A stretch of DNA of 64,000 bases from Aulostomus chinensis (GCA_037954235.1 JBBMOA010000012.1:1502001-1566000), one strand, 5' to 3'; shown: positions 12,201 through 27,200, numbered from the stretch's first letter. Notes: generated from the letters alone by a model not told the origin. Translations and numbers: made by a program.

Positions 12201-15200
12201 GACAGTTTCACTTGAGGCCAAAAACCCTCTGTGAAAGGGTTTTGTGAAAGCTAGCTCCCCAAGCTGGTGGTCTGGGTGTGTTCTTTGTCATCAGTATGAC
12301 AATGGTTGGGATGGAAACAAACATGGCAAGTCCATGTGCCAACATAAACCAATACAGTAAATATGCCAATTTACTAGTGTACACCCACAATAGGGAGGCT
12401 TTCAATGCTTGTACTAGTTTTAGATGTATCTTACAAATTGCTATTTATTCATTTTGTCTCAGCTGTTTTGCCATGTGTAGAAAAAAGAAGGCCAAAGAAA
12501 ATCTGACTCAATGACCAAGAAACAAAACAAAAAACAGGATTTGACAACAGAGAAGAACTGAGGGACAAGATTTTACAATGAACATTTTTAGGCTGGGACA
12601 CCCCTAATTTTAAATTTTTACACAACTTACTGGGATCCACAATTGTCGGTGGCTCTTCGGGTATGGTCCCACTTAACCTGGCAATAAACCTGTCCTGGAT
12701 TGCTGGCAGACCCGGGTATGTAGGAACCTGAAGAACATCCTCTGGCGTGGTGGAAATTTGGGTTAGCTGCCTTGTGTCAGCACCAGCTGCTCCAATACCA
12801 ATGCAGTTGACACGGGAGCCCTTAAGCAAAGGTCCATAGAGAGAAACATCTTGCGGGGAACGTCCTCCCGTGAGAACCACGAGATGCTGGGAGGCCTCGA
12901 CTGGACGAACACCAGCAGACGGCTTTAATTCATTCTGTATGACATACTCAATAGCATCCGCCAGATCTGAGGAGCGGCCGCCCATCTGCCTGAGTCTTTT
13001 GATTGCAGAGATAACAGCTGGCTTGCTGTTGTGTGAATTGAGGGAGAACTCTGTTTTAACATTGTCTGCGTACTGGACGATGGCCACGCGAACTTGGTCA
13101 GGTTGCACATCAAGTTTTTGGACAGTGTTCAGTATGAAGTCACGAATATGAGCGATACCAGCAGCACCTGTGTTGTCTGAGCCATCAATGAGGAAAATAA
13201 TGTCCTTCCTCCCGAGGTGTATGACATCTGCAAAACAGACAGAAGAAAGTGAATGAAAGCATTTTTAATAATTGAAAAAGAAATTTATGAAAACATTAGT
13301 CATTACAATACCATTAAAAAGTTCATAATACGAGCACTATATGTAAAGTATGTCATATTGTGAAGAAAAAAACAAGGGAATCGTATTGCTAATGAGGAAT
13401 TGTGTTGATCATACATAGGTGCTCTTTGGGAACTTCAACTTCTGTGAGGCTGCGTGCCTTTGTTTTTCTCTCTTGTACGTCATCGCGCTGACAACGTCAT
13501 CATTTCACATAAACATGCACTGGAACACTGAGATGTAAACAAACGACAACATGAATGTCGCTGAGTTGAACGTTAACGTTGTCGTTGCGCGCATTGCAAT
13601 GTTGGCTTTTTTGCGAAGCATACAAACTCGGGGCAGATTGGAAAATGTCTGAATGCTACTGCAGCATAGGAGGATGGAGTTTTTGGCTCGTCTAGTGGGG
13701 AGCCGAAGAAGCTACAGGCCATCAGGATGCGACAGGAATGTCGCGTGAAACATGAGATGACGCGGGTTGCCTTTTTCACACTGCAGACGAGCTGAGCCAA
13801 GCCACTAAACACCTGGGTCTCTTGGTGAGTCGGTCGATGCGGGTCGAAATGCCGAGTCGACCCTTTCAGAGTGCGCAAAAACCCGTGTTGACCCGCGTTT
13901 TTGGTGCAGTGTGAAAGGGGCTGTAATAATGTTGTTGCTGTGAATGTTGCACACATGAATGGACAAAGGAGACTGTCAGGTTTCCAGGAGCCAAGAATCA
14001 TCTGAGACTTAATAAATATTGAAAATTGACTGATAGTGGCAAACAATATAAAACTCTTTTTTTCTTCCACTATTCAAAGCAAGAAGGTTGTGGGTGGAGC
14101 CCCGGCTGCAGCACAGGGTCTTTCTGGGTGAGTCTCCATGTTCTCCCTGCTCCTGCTAGGTTCTCTCTGGTACTCCAGCTTCCTCCACAGTCCAAAGACA
14201 TGAAGAGGGGACCAGGTTAATCCAGACTCTAAATTGACCGTAGGCGTGGCTGGGAGAGCCAATGGTTGTCTGTCTCTATGTGTTGGCCCTGCCATGGACT
14301 GGTGACCTGTCCAGAGTGAACCCCGCCTCTCACCTGAAGGCTGCTGGGATAGGCTCCACCCCCCCACCCCCACCAACCTTAAGAGGATAAACAGTTGAAA
14401 ATGGATGGATGGATGGGCATTTTCATTTATGGACAGACATGAATCTAGCTGAACTGAAATTAACTGGGGTAGGGTTAGTGGAAAAAAGTAATTCATCCAC
14501 TTATTCATGTCTTCCTGAAGGTAATCTAAGCCAGGAATTTTGGACAATATTTCTTACCAGAAGGAGGCACATAGCTACTGATGATATCATCAGTCGATAT
14601 TTCTGTGACCGACTCAATGAGCTGCTGCTCGATTCTTGGAAGCTGCTGGAAACTGTCCACTGTATATGCAAGTTCAGGCTTGAGGGAAATCTGTCTCAGT
14701 TCACTGGGGTCTGAATTCCGTGACCCGATGGCAAGTGGAGCAATGTGGCTTCTCTTCAGTTGGTCAGCTGATGTGGAAACATCATCTGTAGACTTGCCGC
14801 CAGTAACTAGAATGAGAAACTGAGGCACACCATCTTCAATACGGCTTCCTGCTGACCTCTGGTAGATGTTCCTGGAGACCCACTCAAGGGCACGACCTGT
14901 GTTTAGACGGCTCCCACCTCTGCTTTGAAGTCTTGCCACTGCCTGGCGAACCTCATCTTTGCTAGAGAATTCATTCAGAAGGAATTCAACCTTAGGGTCA
15001 TCACTGTACTGTACCACAGAAACGCGGACGTTATCCAGTCCTACATCCAGTTTCTCCACAACTCTTCTTATCATTTCACGGATGGCAGGGAACTCACTAC
15101 GCATTGCGGTGGAGCCATCGATTAGAAATACAACATCCCTCTTTTCTCTTCCTCTGACTGTTGTTATTACTGTGAAAAAGAATGCAAACATTGAGGGTAT

Positions 15201-18200
15201 GAATGGGGCATGTTCAACTCTTAAATCATTATGTCATAGCATTTAGTAAAGTAAGAATCTGTGTAACAAATTTATGCTGCCAAAATAAATCAAATTACAT
15301 ACTTATACATTTTATACAACATTAAAATGGGTAAATACCTTCATATTGTGGGAACGTTGGAGTCATCTTGTTGATGTCATCATCTGACAACTCAGTAAGA
15401 GTGGTGATTAAGTTTTCTTGGACTGTGTAGAGGCCAGGAAGATCATCGACAGTGAAGGCGAAGTTTGGAACATATGACACCACTCGCAGCTCTGTAGGGT
15501 TCATATCCCTGGTCCCAATGCTAAAGGGAAGAACTCTTGATTGTTTGAGGGAAGAGGCTGGACGATTGATATCATCTGTAGAGGACCCACTGGAGATGAC
15601 AATTAAAAACTGTGGAACACCCTCTTGCTTCCTGCTACCTCGAGCCGCTGTCAGAACATCCTGACCAACAAAGTTCAAGGCCTGACCCAGGTTACGCTGT
15701 CTTCCTCCCAGCTGACTTATTGCTGTTACAGCATTTAGCACTCCTTCTTTGGTTGTGTATGAGTCCAGATACATGTTAACCTGTGCAGAGTCACTAAACT
15801 GGACCACACCAATCTGGATCTTATTTTCGCCTACATTCAGACTCTCCACAATCCTGCGGATGAACTCCTGGATAATGGGGAAATCTCGACCAACACCATC
15901 AGATCCATCCACAAGGAAGATGATGTCCTTTCGAGGACCTTGGGACTCAGCTGGAAGAGAGAGAATAAAGATTTATATTAATCTCCTGCCAGTAAAATGA
16001 CAGAAGCAGCACCGACAGTGTTTGTTCCTATGCCTCCTTCACGTGCAGATTTTCCCTGAAGTGTTCCAGCATTACTCCAGTAAAGGGTCATGCGTAAATG
16101 ACAGCCCATTTTCTGGAAAAGCTCCTCTCACTATTTCCCACCCCAAGACTGATTGACATTACTGGGAATGCAAGAAAGGCTGTGTTGTGAATGAAAGCTG
16201 GAAGGTTGCTGGGAACTGGCATTACCATCTATGTGTGAATAATAAAAACAATTAACCACAAAAATCACAAAACCCTTAAAAAAATTTTAAAAAACCCCAA
16301 ACAAACAGAACTGTGTTAACAATGACAAGAAATGTTCTGGAAAGTAGCTGCAAGCATATTGATCATCACTTGTGGTGCTAGGACACAGAGAAAAGCTTAG
16401 TCCCCGTTAACCTATGCACGAACACATTAGGACCTATTTGGGTGTAAGTATGTCACAATGTGCACTAAATCCTACGTGGCATGTAAAACAGACTGTATGG
16501 GTAACGCTGCTTTCATGTCTCCAACAGGAGCACAGAATAGACACTTGAGCCCTTGCCAACATTCATATGAATTTACTGGGGTGTCAAGGGAATAGGGGGA
16601 GATTTACATAGAAGCAAGTTTTACATGCAAAACTATGTATGACATAAATGTAAGAACTGCAGGGAAAAGTGAACATTGGTTTTCTTCACTCCACCATATA
16701 ACCCCTACCAAAATGCAGGTGTAAACTGCATACTAAATGTGTGAACTTGAGAAACTCCAACGATCACATTTGAATTCTGAACAATCATGTTGCTCAAATA
16801 TCTGTCAATGATCCTAGAAATTGGAATCATATAACCACATATGCCATATTTGCAATGCTCATTTGAAACATTTTTCTTCTGATATCTGGCATATACTATC
16901 GAAAAAAATAAGGAAATTTTAAGTTGAGAAAAAAATTGCTATTCTGCATTTGGCATTATTATCTCGCAACAATAAAGAAATACCAATATGTTTGGTCATA
17001 AGACCAATCATCTGTTTAGTTTACTTAAAAAAAGGCTTCAATGAACAATGCTAATTTGTCCAAAGAAACGCTCATGTGTTTTATGTTGAGATTTATTTAC
17101 AGCATAAGGCATGAGTCATGCAGAAAGAAGTGACAATATCTCCCTAAAGACATATATGCATGAATGATTTTAGCATTGCGAAATGAAGCTTTCAACCAAT
17201 TTGAAATGAGTAAAAGAAGAAATACTTGAATTGGGAAGAGGCCAAAAGATCCCATATGAATGATAAAAGCAGAAAAGATGAAATGTTGAGAGAAAAGTGA
17301 AAAAGAGATCCTTGGAATATGAAGGAAAACCATATTTTGTTTTGTTGAGGTATTTAAGCAAAGAGGAAAAAGGCAGGATCATACCAAATGGAGTTGGTGA
17401 TTCAGGGATGTAGTCAATGAAAACAGTCTCTACGGACGACTGAAGTTGTTGTTGGACACTGGGAAGGTCTGTGAATTCAGACACCGATAGAACATAACTG
17501 GGATCGTGGGATATCTTCTGCAGTTCTCTGCTGTCAGAGTTTCTGGTTCCAATCACAAAGGTCAAGACTCCCAGCTGTTTGAGAGCAGAAGCTGGTGCGT
17601 CGACACTGTCGAAAGACCTTCCACCACTTAAAAGTATTAGGACCTGCGGAACTTGTTGATCGCGCCTGCTTCCGGCAGAGGCAGTGAAGACATTGTCTCT
17701 CAAGTACTGGAGAGCTGCTCCGGTGTTTGGGGTTCTCCCGCCTTTGTGCCTCATTCCTCTGACAGTGTCAAGGATCTGACCTTTGCTGGTGTACGTGTTC
17801 AGATAGAACTGGACTGTTGGATCTCGGCTGTACTGAACCACTGAGACACGGTCTTTGTTGTCATCCACACTAAGTGTCTCTACGACTCTTTGGACAAAGT
17901 CTCGCATTGCTGGGAATCCACTTCTGGTATCATCAGATCCATCCAACAAGAATACAACATCCTTTCCTTCTGGCCTTCTGTCGACTAGGGAACACAAAAT
18001 TTCAAAGACATGAAGCTTCACCAGTAAAAAGTTGTGGGTGTAAAGGTGACATGGTGAAAGCTGATTGAAGTGTTTCCAATTTACTCTTTCCGTTAAAGAA
18101 AAATTGCCTTCTTGGAGTGGAACTTGGGGAACAACACTTGAGCAAAAATCAACTGGCATACCACTGACTTGCAGTGTAAAAATTTCTTACCAGTCACTGT

Positions 18201-21200
18201 TGGTGGCATGGGTGGGACCCTAACAGGCACTTTGCTCATGACAGAGGAGAGCTGTTCCTGGATCCTGGGGAGGTCATTGAAGTCAGTAACTGACAGAGCA
18301 TAAGTCGGGTCATAGGATATCTTCTGCAGCTCTCTGCTGTCAGAGCTCCCTGTTCCGATGCCAATCACAACGATGCCTTGCCGTTTGAGGGCAGAGGCTG
18401 GGATGTCTATGCTGTCAGAAGACCTCCCACCATTTAGTAGGATCAAGAACTGTGGAACACTTTTCAGGTGCCGACTCCCGGCAGATTCTGTGAAGATGTT
18501 GTCCCTGACGTATTGCAGGGCTGCCCCGGTGTTGAGGGGTCTGCCTCCTCTGTGTCTCAACCCTCTGACAGAATCTGCAATATTCTCTTTTGTGGTGTAA
18601 GTGTTGAGATAGAAATTGACCTCTGCATCTCTGCCATACTGGACCAGAGAGACGCGGTCTTTGTTCTCTCCGATATTGAGTTTCTGCACCACTTTCTCAA
18701 CAAAATCTCGCATGGCAGGGAAGCCATTCCTTGTGCCATCAGAACCATCCAGAAGGAAAACCACATCCTTTTTGCCCGTGTCAACTGAGAAAAGAAAGCA
18801 GGAAAAGACATAAATGCCTTTGGAAACACTGCACTTGAGAAGTATTTCTAAAATTTTAGCATTGCCTTTTGAAATGAGGCGAGCTGCTTGATGTAATTTC
18901 AAAATCATGGAGGGAATAGTAATGCGTGTCTTTGAAAAGAAAATGAGGAAATACACAAACAATATGCATGTTTGTTGGACGGATGAAGGTCAGGCAGATT
19001 TGTACACCTTTAAATGCCAGGAAGAAGCTGGACTTGTGAACATACCCAATACAGTTGGTGAGTCTGGGGTGGCTTCAAAAACTGCGTCCTCCACAGAGGA
19101 CTGAAGTTGTTGTTGGACACTGGGAAGGTCTGTGAATTCAGACACCGATAAGACATAACTGGGATCGTGGGATATCTTCTGCAGTTCTCTGCTGTCAGAG
19201 TTTCTGGTTCCAATCACAAAGGTCAAGACTCCCAGCTGTTTTAGAGCAGAAGCTGGTGCGTCGACACTGTCAAAAGACCTTCCACCACTTAAGAGTATTA
19301 GGACCTGCGGAACTTGTTGATCGCGCCTGCTTCCGGCAGAGGCAGTGAAGACATTGTCTCCCAAGTACTGGAGAGCTGCTCCGGTGTTGAGGGGTCTGCC
19401 GCCTTTGTGCCTCATTCGTCTGACAGTGTCAAGGATCTGACCTTTGCTGGTGTACGTGTTCAGATAGAAGTGGACTGTTGGATCTCGGCTGTACTGAACC
19501 ACTGAGACACGGTCTTTGTTGTCATCCACACTAAGTGTCTCTACGACTCTTTGGACAAAGTCTCGCATTGCTGGGAATCCACTTCTAGTTCCATCAGATC
19601 CATCCAACAAGAACACAACATCCTTTCCTTCTGGCCGTCTGTCAACTAGGGTACAAAAAATTTAAAATTTTAGGTTCTCATGCCAAACGTTTTGTGTGTC
19701 AACGTCACATTGTGAACGCTGACCCAAATGTTTCCAATGTAGTCTTCTCATTTAAGTAAAACTGCCTTCTTGGAGCGGCTGTGGCTGACATCAACTTGAA
19801 AAAATACACTTGAGCATAGTGCGCTTGGCATCCTACCATGATCTCGTAAAGTAAACATTTCTTACCAGTCACTGTTGGTGGCATGGGTGAGACCCTAACA
19901 GGCACTTTGCTCATGACAGAGGAGAGCTGTTCCTGGATCCTGGGGAGGTCATTGAAGTCAGTAACTGACAGAGCATAAGTCGGGTCATAGGATATCTTCT
20001 GCAGCTCTCTGCTGTCAGAGCTCCCTGTTCCGATGCCAATCACAACGATGCCTTGCCGTTTGAGGGCAGAGCCTGGGGTGTCTACGCTGTCAAAAGACCT
20101 CCCACCATTTAGCAGGATCAAGAACTGCGGAACACCTTCCAGGTGCCGACTCCCAGCAGATTCTGTGAAGATGTTGTCCCTGACGTATTGCAGGGCTGCC
20201 CCGGTGTTGAGGGGTCTGCCTCCTCTGTGTCTCAACCCTCTGACAGAATCTGCAATATTCTCTTTTGTGGTGTAAGTGTTGAGATAGAAATTGACCTCTG
20301 CATCTCTGCCATACTGGACCACAGAGACGCGGTCTTTGTTCTCTCCGATATTGAGTTTCTGCACCACTTTCTCAACAAAATCTCGCATGGCGGGGAAGCC
20401 ATTCCTTGTGCCATCAGAACCATCCAGAAGGAAAACCACATCCTTTTTGCCCGTGTCAACTGAGAAAAGAAAGCAGGAAAAGACATAAATGCCTTTGGAA
20501 ACACTACACTTTAGAAGTATTTCTAAAATTTTAGCATTGCCTTTTGAAATGAGGCGAGCTGCTTGATGCAATTTCAAAATCATGGAGGGAATAGTAATGC
20601 GTGTCTTTTAAAAGAAAATGAGGAAATACACAAACAATATGCATGTTTGTTGGAAAGATGAAGGTCAGGCAGATTTGTACACCTTTAAATGCCAGAAAGA
20701 AGCTGGACTTGTGAACATACCCAATACAGTTGGTGATTCTGGGGTGACTTCAACAACTGCGTCCTCCACAGAGGACTGAAGTTCTTGTTGGACACTGGGA
20801 AGGTCTGTGAATTCAGACACCGATAAGACATAACTGGGATCGTGGGATATCTTCTGCAGTTCTCTGCTGTCAGAGTTTCTGGTTCCAATCACAAAGGTCA
20901 AGACTCCAAGCTGTTTGAGAGCAGAAGCTGGTGCGTCGACACTGTCAAAAGACCTTCCACCACTTAAGAGTATTAGGACCTGCGGAACTTGTTGATCGCG
21001 CCTGCTTCCGGCAGAGGCAGTGAAGACATTGTCTCCCAAGTACTGGAGAGCTGCTCCTGTGTTGAGGGGACTACCGCCTTTGTGCCTCATTCCTCTGACA
21101 GTGTCAAGGATCTGACCTTTGCTGGTGTACGTGTTCAGGTAGAACTGGACTGTTGGATCTCGGCTGTACTGAACCACTGAGACACGGTCTTTGTTGTCAT

Positions 21201-24200
21201 CCACACTAAGTGTCTCTACGACTCTTTGGACAAAGTCTCGCATTGCTGGGAATCCACTTCTAGTTCCATCAGATCCATCCAACAAGAACACAACATCCTT
21301 TCCTTCTGGCCGTCTGTCAACTAGGGTACAAAAAATTTAAAATTTTAGGTTCTCATGCCAAACGTTTTGTGTGTCAACGTCACATTGTGAACGCTGACCC
21401 AAATGTTTCCAATGTAGTCTTCTCATTTAAGTAAAACTGCCTTCTTGGAGCGGCTGTTGCTGACATCAACTTGAAAAAATACACTTGAGCATAGTGCGCT
21501 TGGCATCCTACCATGATCTCCTAAAGTAAACATTTCTTACCAGTCACTGTTGGTGGCATGGGTGAGACCCTAACAGGCACTTTGCTCATGACAGAGGAGA
21601 GCTGTTCCTGGATCCTGGGGAGGTCATTGAAGTCAGTAACTGACAGAGCATAAGTCGGGTCATAGGATATCTTCTGCAGCTCTCTGCTGTCAGAGCTCCC
21701 TGTTCCGATGCCAATCACAACGATGCCTTGCCGTTTGAGGGCAGAGCCTGGGGTGTCTACGCTGTCAAAAGACCTCCCACCATTTAGCAGGATCAAGAAC
21801 TGCGGAACACCTTCCAGGTGCCGACTCCCAGCAGATTCTGTGAAGATGTTTTCCCTGACGTATTGCAGGGCTGCCCCGGTGTTGAGGGGTCTGCCTCCTC
21901 TGTGTCTCAACCCTCTGACAGAATCTGCAATATTCTCTTTTGTGGTGTAAGTGTTCAGATAGAAATTGACCTCTGCATCTCTGCCATACTGGACCACAGA
22001 GACGCGGTCTTTGTTCTCTCCGATATTGAGTTTCTGCACCACTTTCTCAACAAAATCTCGCATGGCCGGGAAGCCATTCCTTGTGCCATCAGAACCATCC
22101 AGAAGGAAAACCACATCCTTTTTGTCAGTGTCAACTGAGAAAAGAAAGCAGGAAAAGACATAAATGCCTTTGGAAACACTACACTTTAGAAGTATTTCTA
22201 AAATTTTAGCATTGCCTTTTGAAATGAGGCGAGCTGCTTGATGCAATTTCAAAATCATGGAGGGAATAGTAATGCGTGTCTTTTAAAAGAAAATGAGGAA
22301 ATACACAAACAATATGCATGTTTGTTGGAAAGATGAAGGTCAGGCAGATTTGTACACCTTTAAATGCCAGAAAGAAGCTGGACTTGTGAACATACCCAAT
22401 ACAGTTGGTGAGTCTGGGGTGGCTTCAAAAACTGCGTCCTCCACAGAGGACTGAAGTTGTTGTTGGACACTGGGAAGGTCTGTGAATTCAGACACCGATA
22501 AGACATAACTGGGATCGTGGGATATCTTCTGCAGTTCTCTGCTGTCAGAGTTTCTGGTTCCAATCACAAAGGTCAAGACTCCCAGCTGTTTTAGAGCAGA
22601 AGCTGGTGCTTCGACACTGTCAAAAGACCTTCCACCACTTAAAAGTATTAGGACCTGTGGAACTTTTTCAAGGCGCCTGCTTCCGGCAGAGGCAGTGAAG
22701 ACATTGTCTCTCAAGAACTGGAGAGCTGCTCCGGTGTTTAGGGGTCTTCCGCCTTTGTGCCTCATTCGTCTGACAGTGTCAAGGATCTGACCTTTGCTGG
22801 TGTACGTGTTCAGATCGAACTGGACTGTTGGATCTCGGCTGTACTGAACCACTGAGACACGGTCTTTATTGTCATCCACACTAAGTGTCTCTACGACTCT
22901 TTGGACAAAGTCTCGCATTGCTGGGAATCCACTTCTAGTTCCATCAGATCCATCCAACAAGAACACAACATCCTTTCCTTCTGGTCGTCTTTCAACTAGG
23001 GTGCAAACAGTGTCAAAGTATTAGGTTCTTATGTCAAACGTTTTTTTGTGTCAACGTCACATGGTGAACGCTGACCCAACTGTTTCCAATTTACTCTTTT
23101 CATTCAAGTAAAACTGCCTTCTTGGAGCGGCTGTGGCTGACATCAACTTGAAAAAATAGACTTGAGCATAGTACGCTTGGAATCCTACCATGATATTGCA
23201 AAGTAAACATTTCTTACCAGTCACTGTTGGTGGCATGGGTGAGACCCTAACAGGCACTTTGCTCATGACAGAGGAGAGCTTTTCCTGGATCCTGGGGAGG
23301 TCATTGAAGTCAGTAACTGACAGAGCATAAGTCGGGTCATAGGATATCTTCTGCAGCTCTCTGCTGTCAGAGCTCCCTGTTCCGATGCCAATCACAACGA
23401 TGCCTTGCCGTTTGAGGGCAGAGGCTGGGGTTTCTACGCTGTCAAAAGACCTCCCACCATTTAGCAGGATCAAGAACTGCGGAACACCTTCCAGGTGCCG
23501 ACTCCCGGCAGAAGTGTTTGTAAAGATTTTGTTCCTGACATATTGCAGGGCCGCCCCGATGTTGAGGGGTCTGCCTCCTCTGTGTGTCAACCCTCTGACA
23601 GAATCTGCAATATTCTCCTTTGTGGTGTAAGTGTTGAGATAGAAATTGACCTCTGCATCTCTGCCATACTGGACCAATGAGACGCGGTCTTTGTTCTCTC
23701 CGATATTGAGTTTCTGCACCACTTTCTCAACAAAATCTCGCATGGCGGGGAAGCCATTCCTTGTGCCATCAGAACCATCCAGAAGGAAAACCACATCCTT
23801 TTTGTCAGTGTCAACTGAGAAAAGAAAGCAGGAAAAGACATAAATGCCTTCGGAAACACTACACTTGAGAAGTATTTCTAAAATTTTAACATTGCCTTTT
23901 GAAATGCGGCGAGCTGCTTGATGCAATTTCAAAATCATGGAGGGAATTGTAATGCGTGTCTTTTATAAGAAAATGAGGACATACACGAACAATATGCATG
24001 TTTGTTGGAAAGATGAAGGTCAGGCAGATTTGTACACATTTAAATGCCAGAAAGAAGCTGTACTTGTGAACATACCCAATACAGTTGGTGATTCTGGGGT
24101 GGCTTCAACAACTGCGTCCTCCACAGAGGACTGAAGTTCTTGTTGGACACTGGGAAGGTCTGTGAATTCAGACACCGATAGAACATAACTGGGATCGTGG

Positions 24201-27200
24201 GATATCTTCTGCAGTTCTCTGCTGTCAGAGTTTCTGGTTCCAATCGCAAAGGTCAAGACTCCCAGCTGTTTGAGAGCAGAAGCTGGTGCGTCGACACTGT
24301 CAAAAGACCTTCCACCACTTAACAGTATTAGGACCTGTGGAACTTGTTGATCGCGCCTGCTTCCGGCAGAGGCAGTGAAGACATTGTCTCCCAAGTACTG
24401 GAGAGCTTTTCCGGTGTTTAAGGGTCTTCCGCCTTTGTGCCTCATTCCTCTGACAGTGTCAAGGATCTGACCTTTGCTGGTGTACGTGTTCAGATAGAAC
24501 TGGACGGTTGGATCTCGGCTGTACTGAACCACTGAGACACGGTCTTTATTGTCATCCACACTAAGTGTTTGTACGACTCTTTGGACAAAGTCTCGCATTG
24601 CTGGGAAACCAGTTCTGGTATCATATGAGCCATCCAACAAGAAAACAATATCCTTTCCCTTTGGTTTTCTGTCAACTAGGGGAAAAAAAATTCACAAACA
24701 TGAAGTTAAAAGTCAAAAGTTGTGCGTGTAATGTGACATGATGAAAGCTGATTGAAATTCTTCCAATTTACTTTTGCCATTAAAGCAAAATTGCCTTCTT
24801 GTAATGGATTTGTTAAACTAAAAGTCTGGTTGACTTTAAATGCCAGAAAGAAGCTGTACTTGTGAACATACCCAATACAGTTGTTGATTCTGGGGTGACT
24901 TCAACAACTGCGTCCTCCACAGAGGACTGAAGTTCTTGTTGGACACTGGGAAGGTCTGTGAATTCAGATACCGATAGAACATAACTGGGATCATGGGATA
25001 TCTTCTGCAGTTCTCTGCTGTTAGAGTTTCTGGTTCCAATCACAAAGGTCAAGACTCCAAGCTGTTTTAGAGCAGAAGCTGGTGCATTGACACTGTCAAA
25101 AGACCTTCCACCACTTAAAAGTATTAGGACCTGCGGAACTTGTTGATCGCGCCTGCTTCCGGCAGAGGCAGTGAAGACATTGTCTCCCAAGTACTGGAGA
25201 GCTGCTCCTGTGTTGAGGGGACTGCCGCCTTTATGCCTCATTCCTCTGACAGTGTCAAGGATCTGACCTTTGCTGGTGTACGTGTTCAGATAGAACTGGA
25301 CTGTTGGATCTCGGCTGTACTGAACCACTGAGACACGGTCTTTGTTGTCATCCACACTAAGTGTCTCTACGACTCTTTGGACAAAGTCTCGCATTGCTGG
25401 GAATCCACTTCTAGTTCCATCAGATCCATCCAACAAGAACACAAAATCCTTTCCTTCTGGTCGTCTGTCAACTAGGGTGCAAACAGTGTCAAAATATTAG
25501 GTTCTTATGTCAAACGTTTTGTGTGTCAACGTCACATGGTGAACGCTGACCCAACTGTTTCCAATTTACTCTTTTCATTCAAGTAAAACTGCCTTCTTGG
25601 AGCGGCTGTGGCTGACATCAACTTGAAAAAATACACTTGAGCATAGTACGCTTGGAATCCTACCATGATATTGCAAAGTAAACATTTCTTACCAGTCACT
25701 GTTGGTGGCATGGGTGAGACCCTAACAGGCACTTTGCTCATGACAGAGGAGAGCTTTTCCTGGATCCTGGGGAGGTCATTGAAGTCAGTAACTGACAGAG
25801 CATAAGTCGGGTCATAGGATATCTTCTGCAGCTCTCTGCTGTCAGAGCTCCCTGTTCCGATGCCAATCACAACGATGCCTTGCCGTTTGAGGGCAGAGGC
25901 TGGGGTGTCTACGCTGTCAAAAGACTTCCCACCATTTAGCAGGATCAAGAACTGCGGAAAACCTTCCAGGTGCCGACTCCCGGCAGAAGTGTTTGTAAAG
26001 ATTGTGTTCCTGACGTATTGCAGGGCTGCCCCGGTGTTGAGGGGTCTGCCTCCTCTGTGTCTCAACCCTCTGACAGAATCTGCAATATTCTCTTTTGTGG
26101 TGTAAGTGTTGAGATAGAAATTGACCTCTGCATCTCTGCCATACTGGACCACAGAGACGCGGTCTTTGTTCTCTCCGATATTGAGTTTCTGCACCACTTT
26201 CTCAACAAAATCTCGCATGGCCGGGAAGCCATTCCTTGTGCCATCAGAACCATCCAGAAGGAAAACCACATCCTTTTTGTCAGTGTCAACTGAGAAAAGA
26301 CAGCAGGAAAAGACATAAGAAAACACCCCTTGCAAACTCGACACTTGAGGAGTTTTTTTCTTCACGTTAGTATTGTCTTTGGACATGCCAGGGCTGCTTC
26401 ATGCAATTTAAAAATCACAGAGGGAACAGTAACACCTGTCTTTTATAGGAACATATGAAGCTACACTAACACCATGCATCACTTTTTTGACTTATGAATG
26501 TATAACAAGTCTGGTTGCCTTTAAATGCCAGAAAGAAGCTGGACTTGTGAACATACCCAATACAGTTGGTGATTCTGGGGTGAATTCAACAACTGCGTCC
26601 TCCACAGAGGACTGAAGTTCTTGTTGGACACTGGGAAGGTCTGTGAATTCAGATACCGATAGAACATAACTGGGATCGTGGGATATCTTCTGCAGTTCTC
26701 TGCTGTCAGAGTTTCTGGTTCCAATCACAAAGGTCAAGACTCCCAGCTGTTTTAGAGCAGAAGCTGGTGCGTCGACACTGTCAAAAGACCTTCCACCACT
26801 TAAGAGTATTAGGACCTGCGGAACTTGTTGATCGCGCCTGCTTCCGGCAGAGGCAGTGAAGACATTGTCTCCCAAGTACTGGAGAGCTGCTCCGGTGTTG
26901 AGGGGACTACCGCCTTTGTGCCTCATTCCTCTGACAGTGTCAAGGATCTGACCTTTGCTGGTGTACGTGTTCAGATAGAACTGGACTGTTGGATCTCGGC
27001 TGTACTGAACCACTGAGACACGGTCTTTGTTGTCATCCACACTAAGTGTCTCTACGACTCTTTGGACAAAGTCTCGCATTGCTGGGAATCCACTTCTAGT
27101 TCCATCAGATCCATCCAACAAGAAAACAACATCCTTTCCTTCTGGTCGTCTTTCAACTAGGGTGCAAACAGTGTCAAAATATTAGGTTCTTATGTCAAAC

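Larger units (their letters stand above)
13228..14557 (-). other. intron between N3 and N4, carrying repeats
   Basis: 1330-bp intron. It holds the inverted-repeat pair at 13774-13916 and the retroelement tail at 14085-14416. The remaining sequence shows no exon. Confidence 0.6.

Noticed and set aside
13573..14547. Minus-strand open frames of 157 and 165 codons in the N3-N4 intron
   Set aside because: They run across the transposon-like and retroelement segments and show no family features. They are probably chance frames within repeat sequence.
22340..22395. Open-frame tails after each VWA exon (for example [12 protein letters not shown]) as coding sequence
   Set aside because: They start at the gtatgt donor and are read-through of the intron. 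The next exon joins in frame at the donor.
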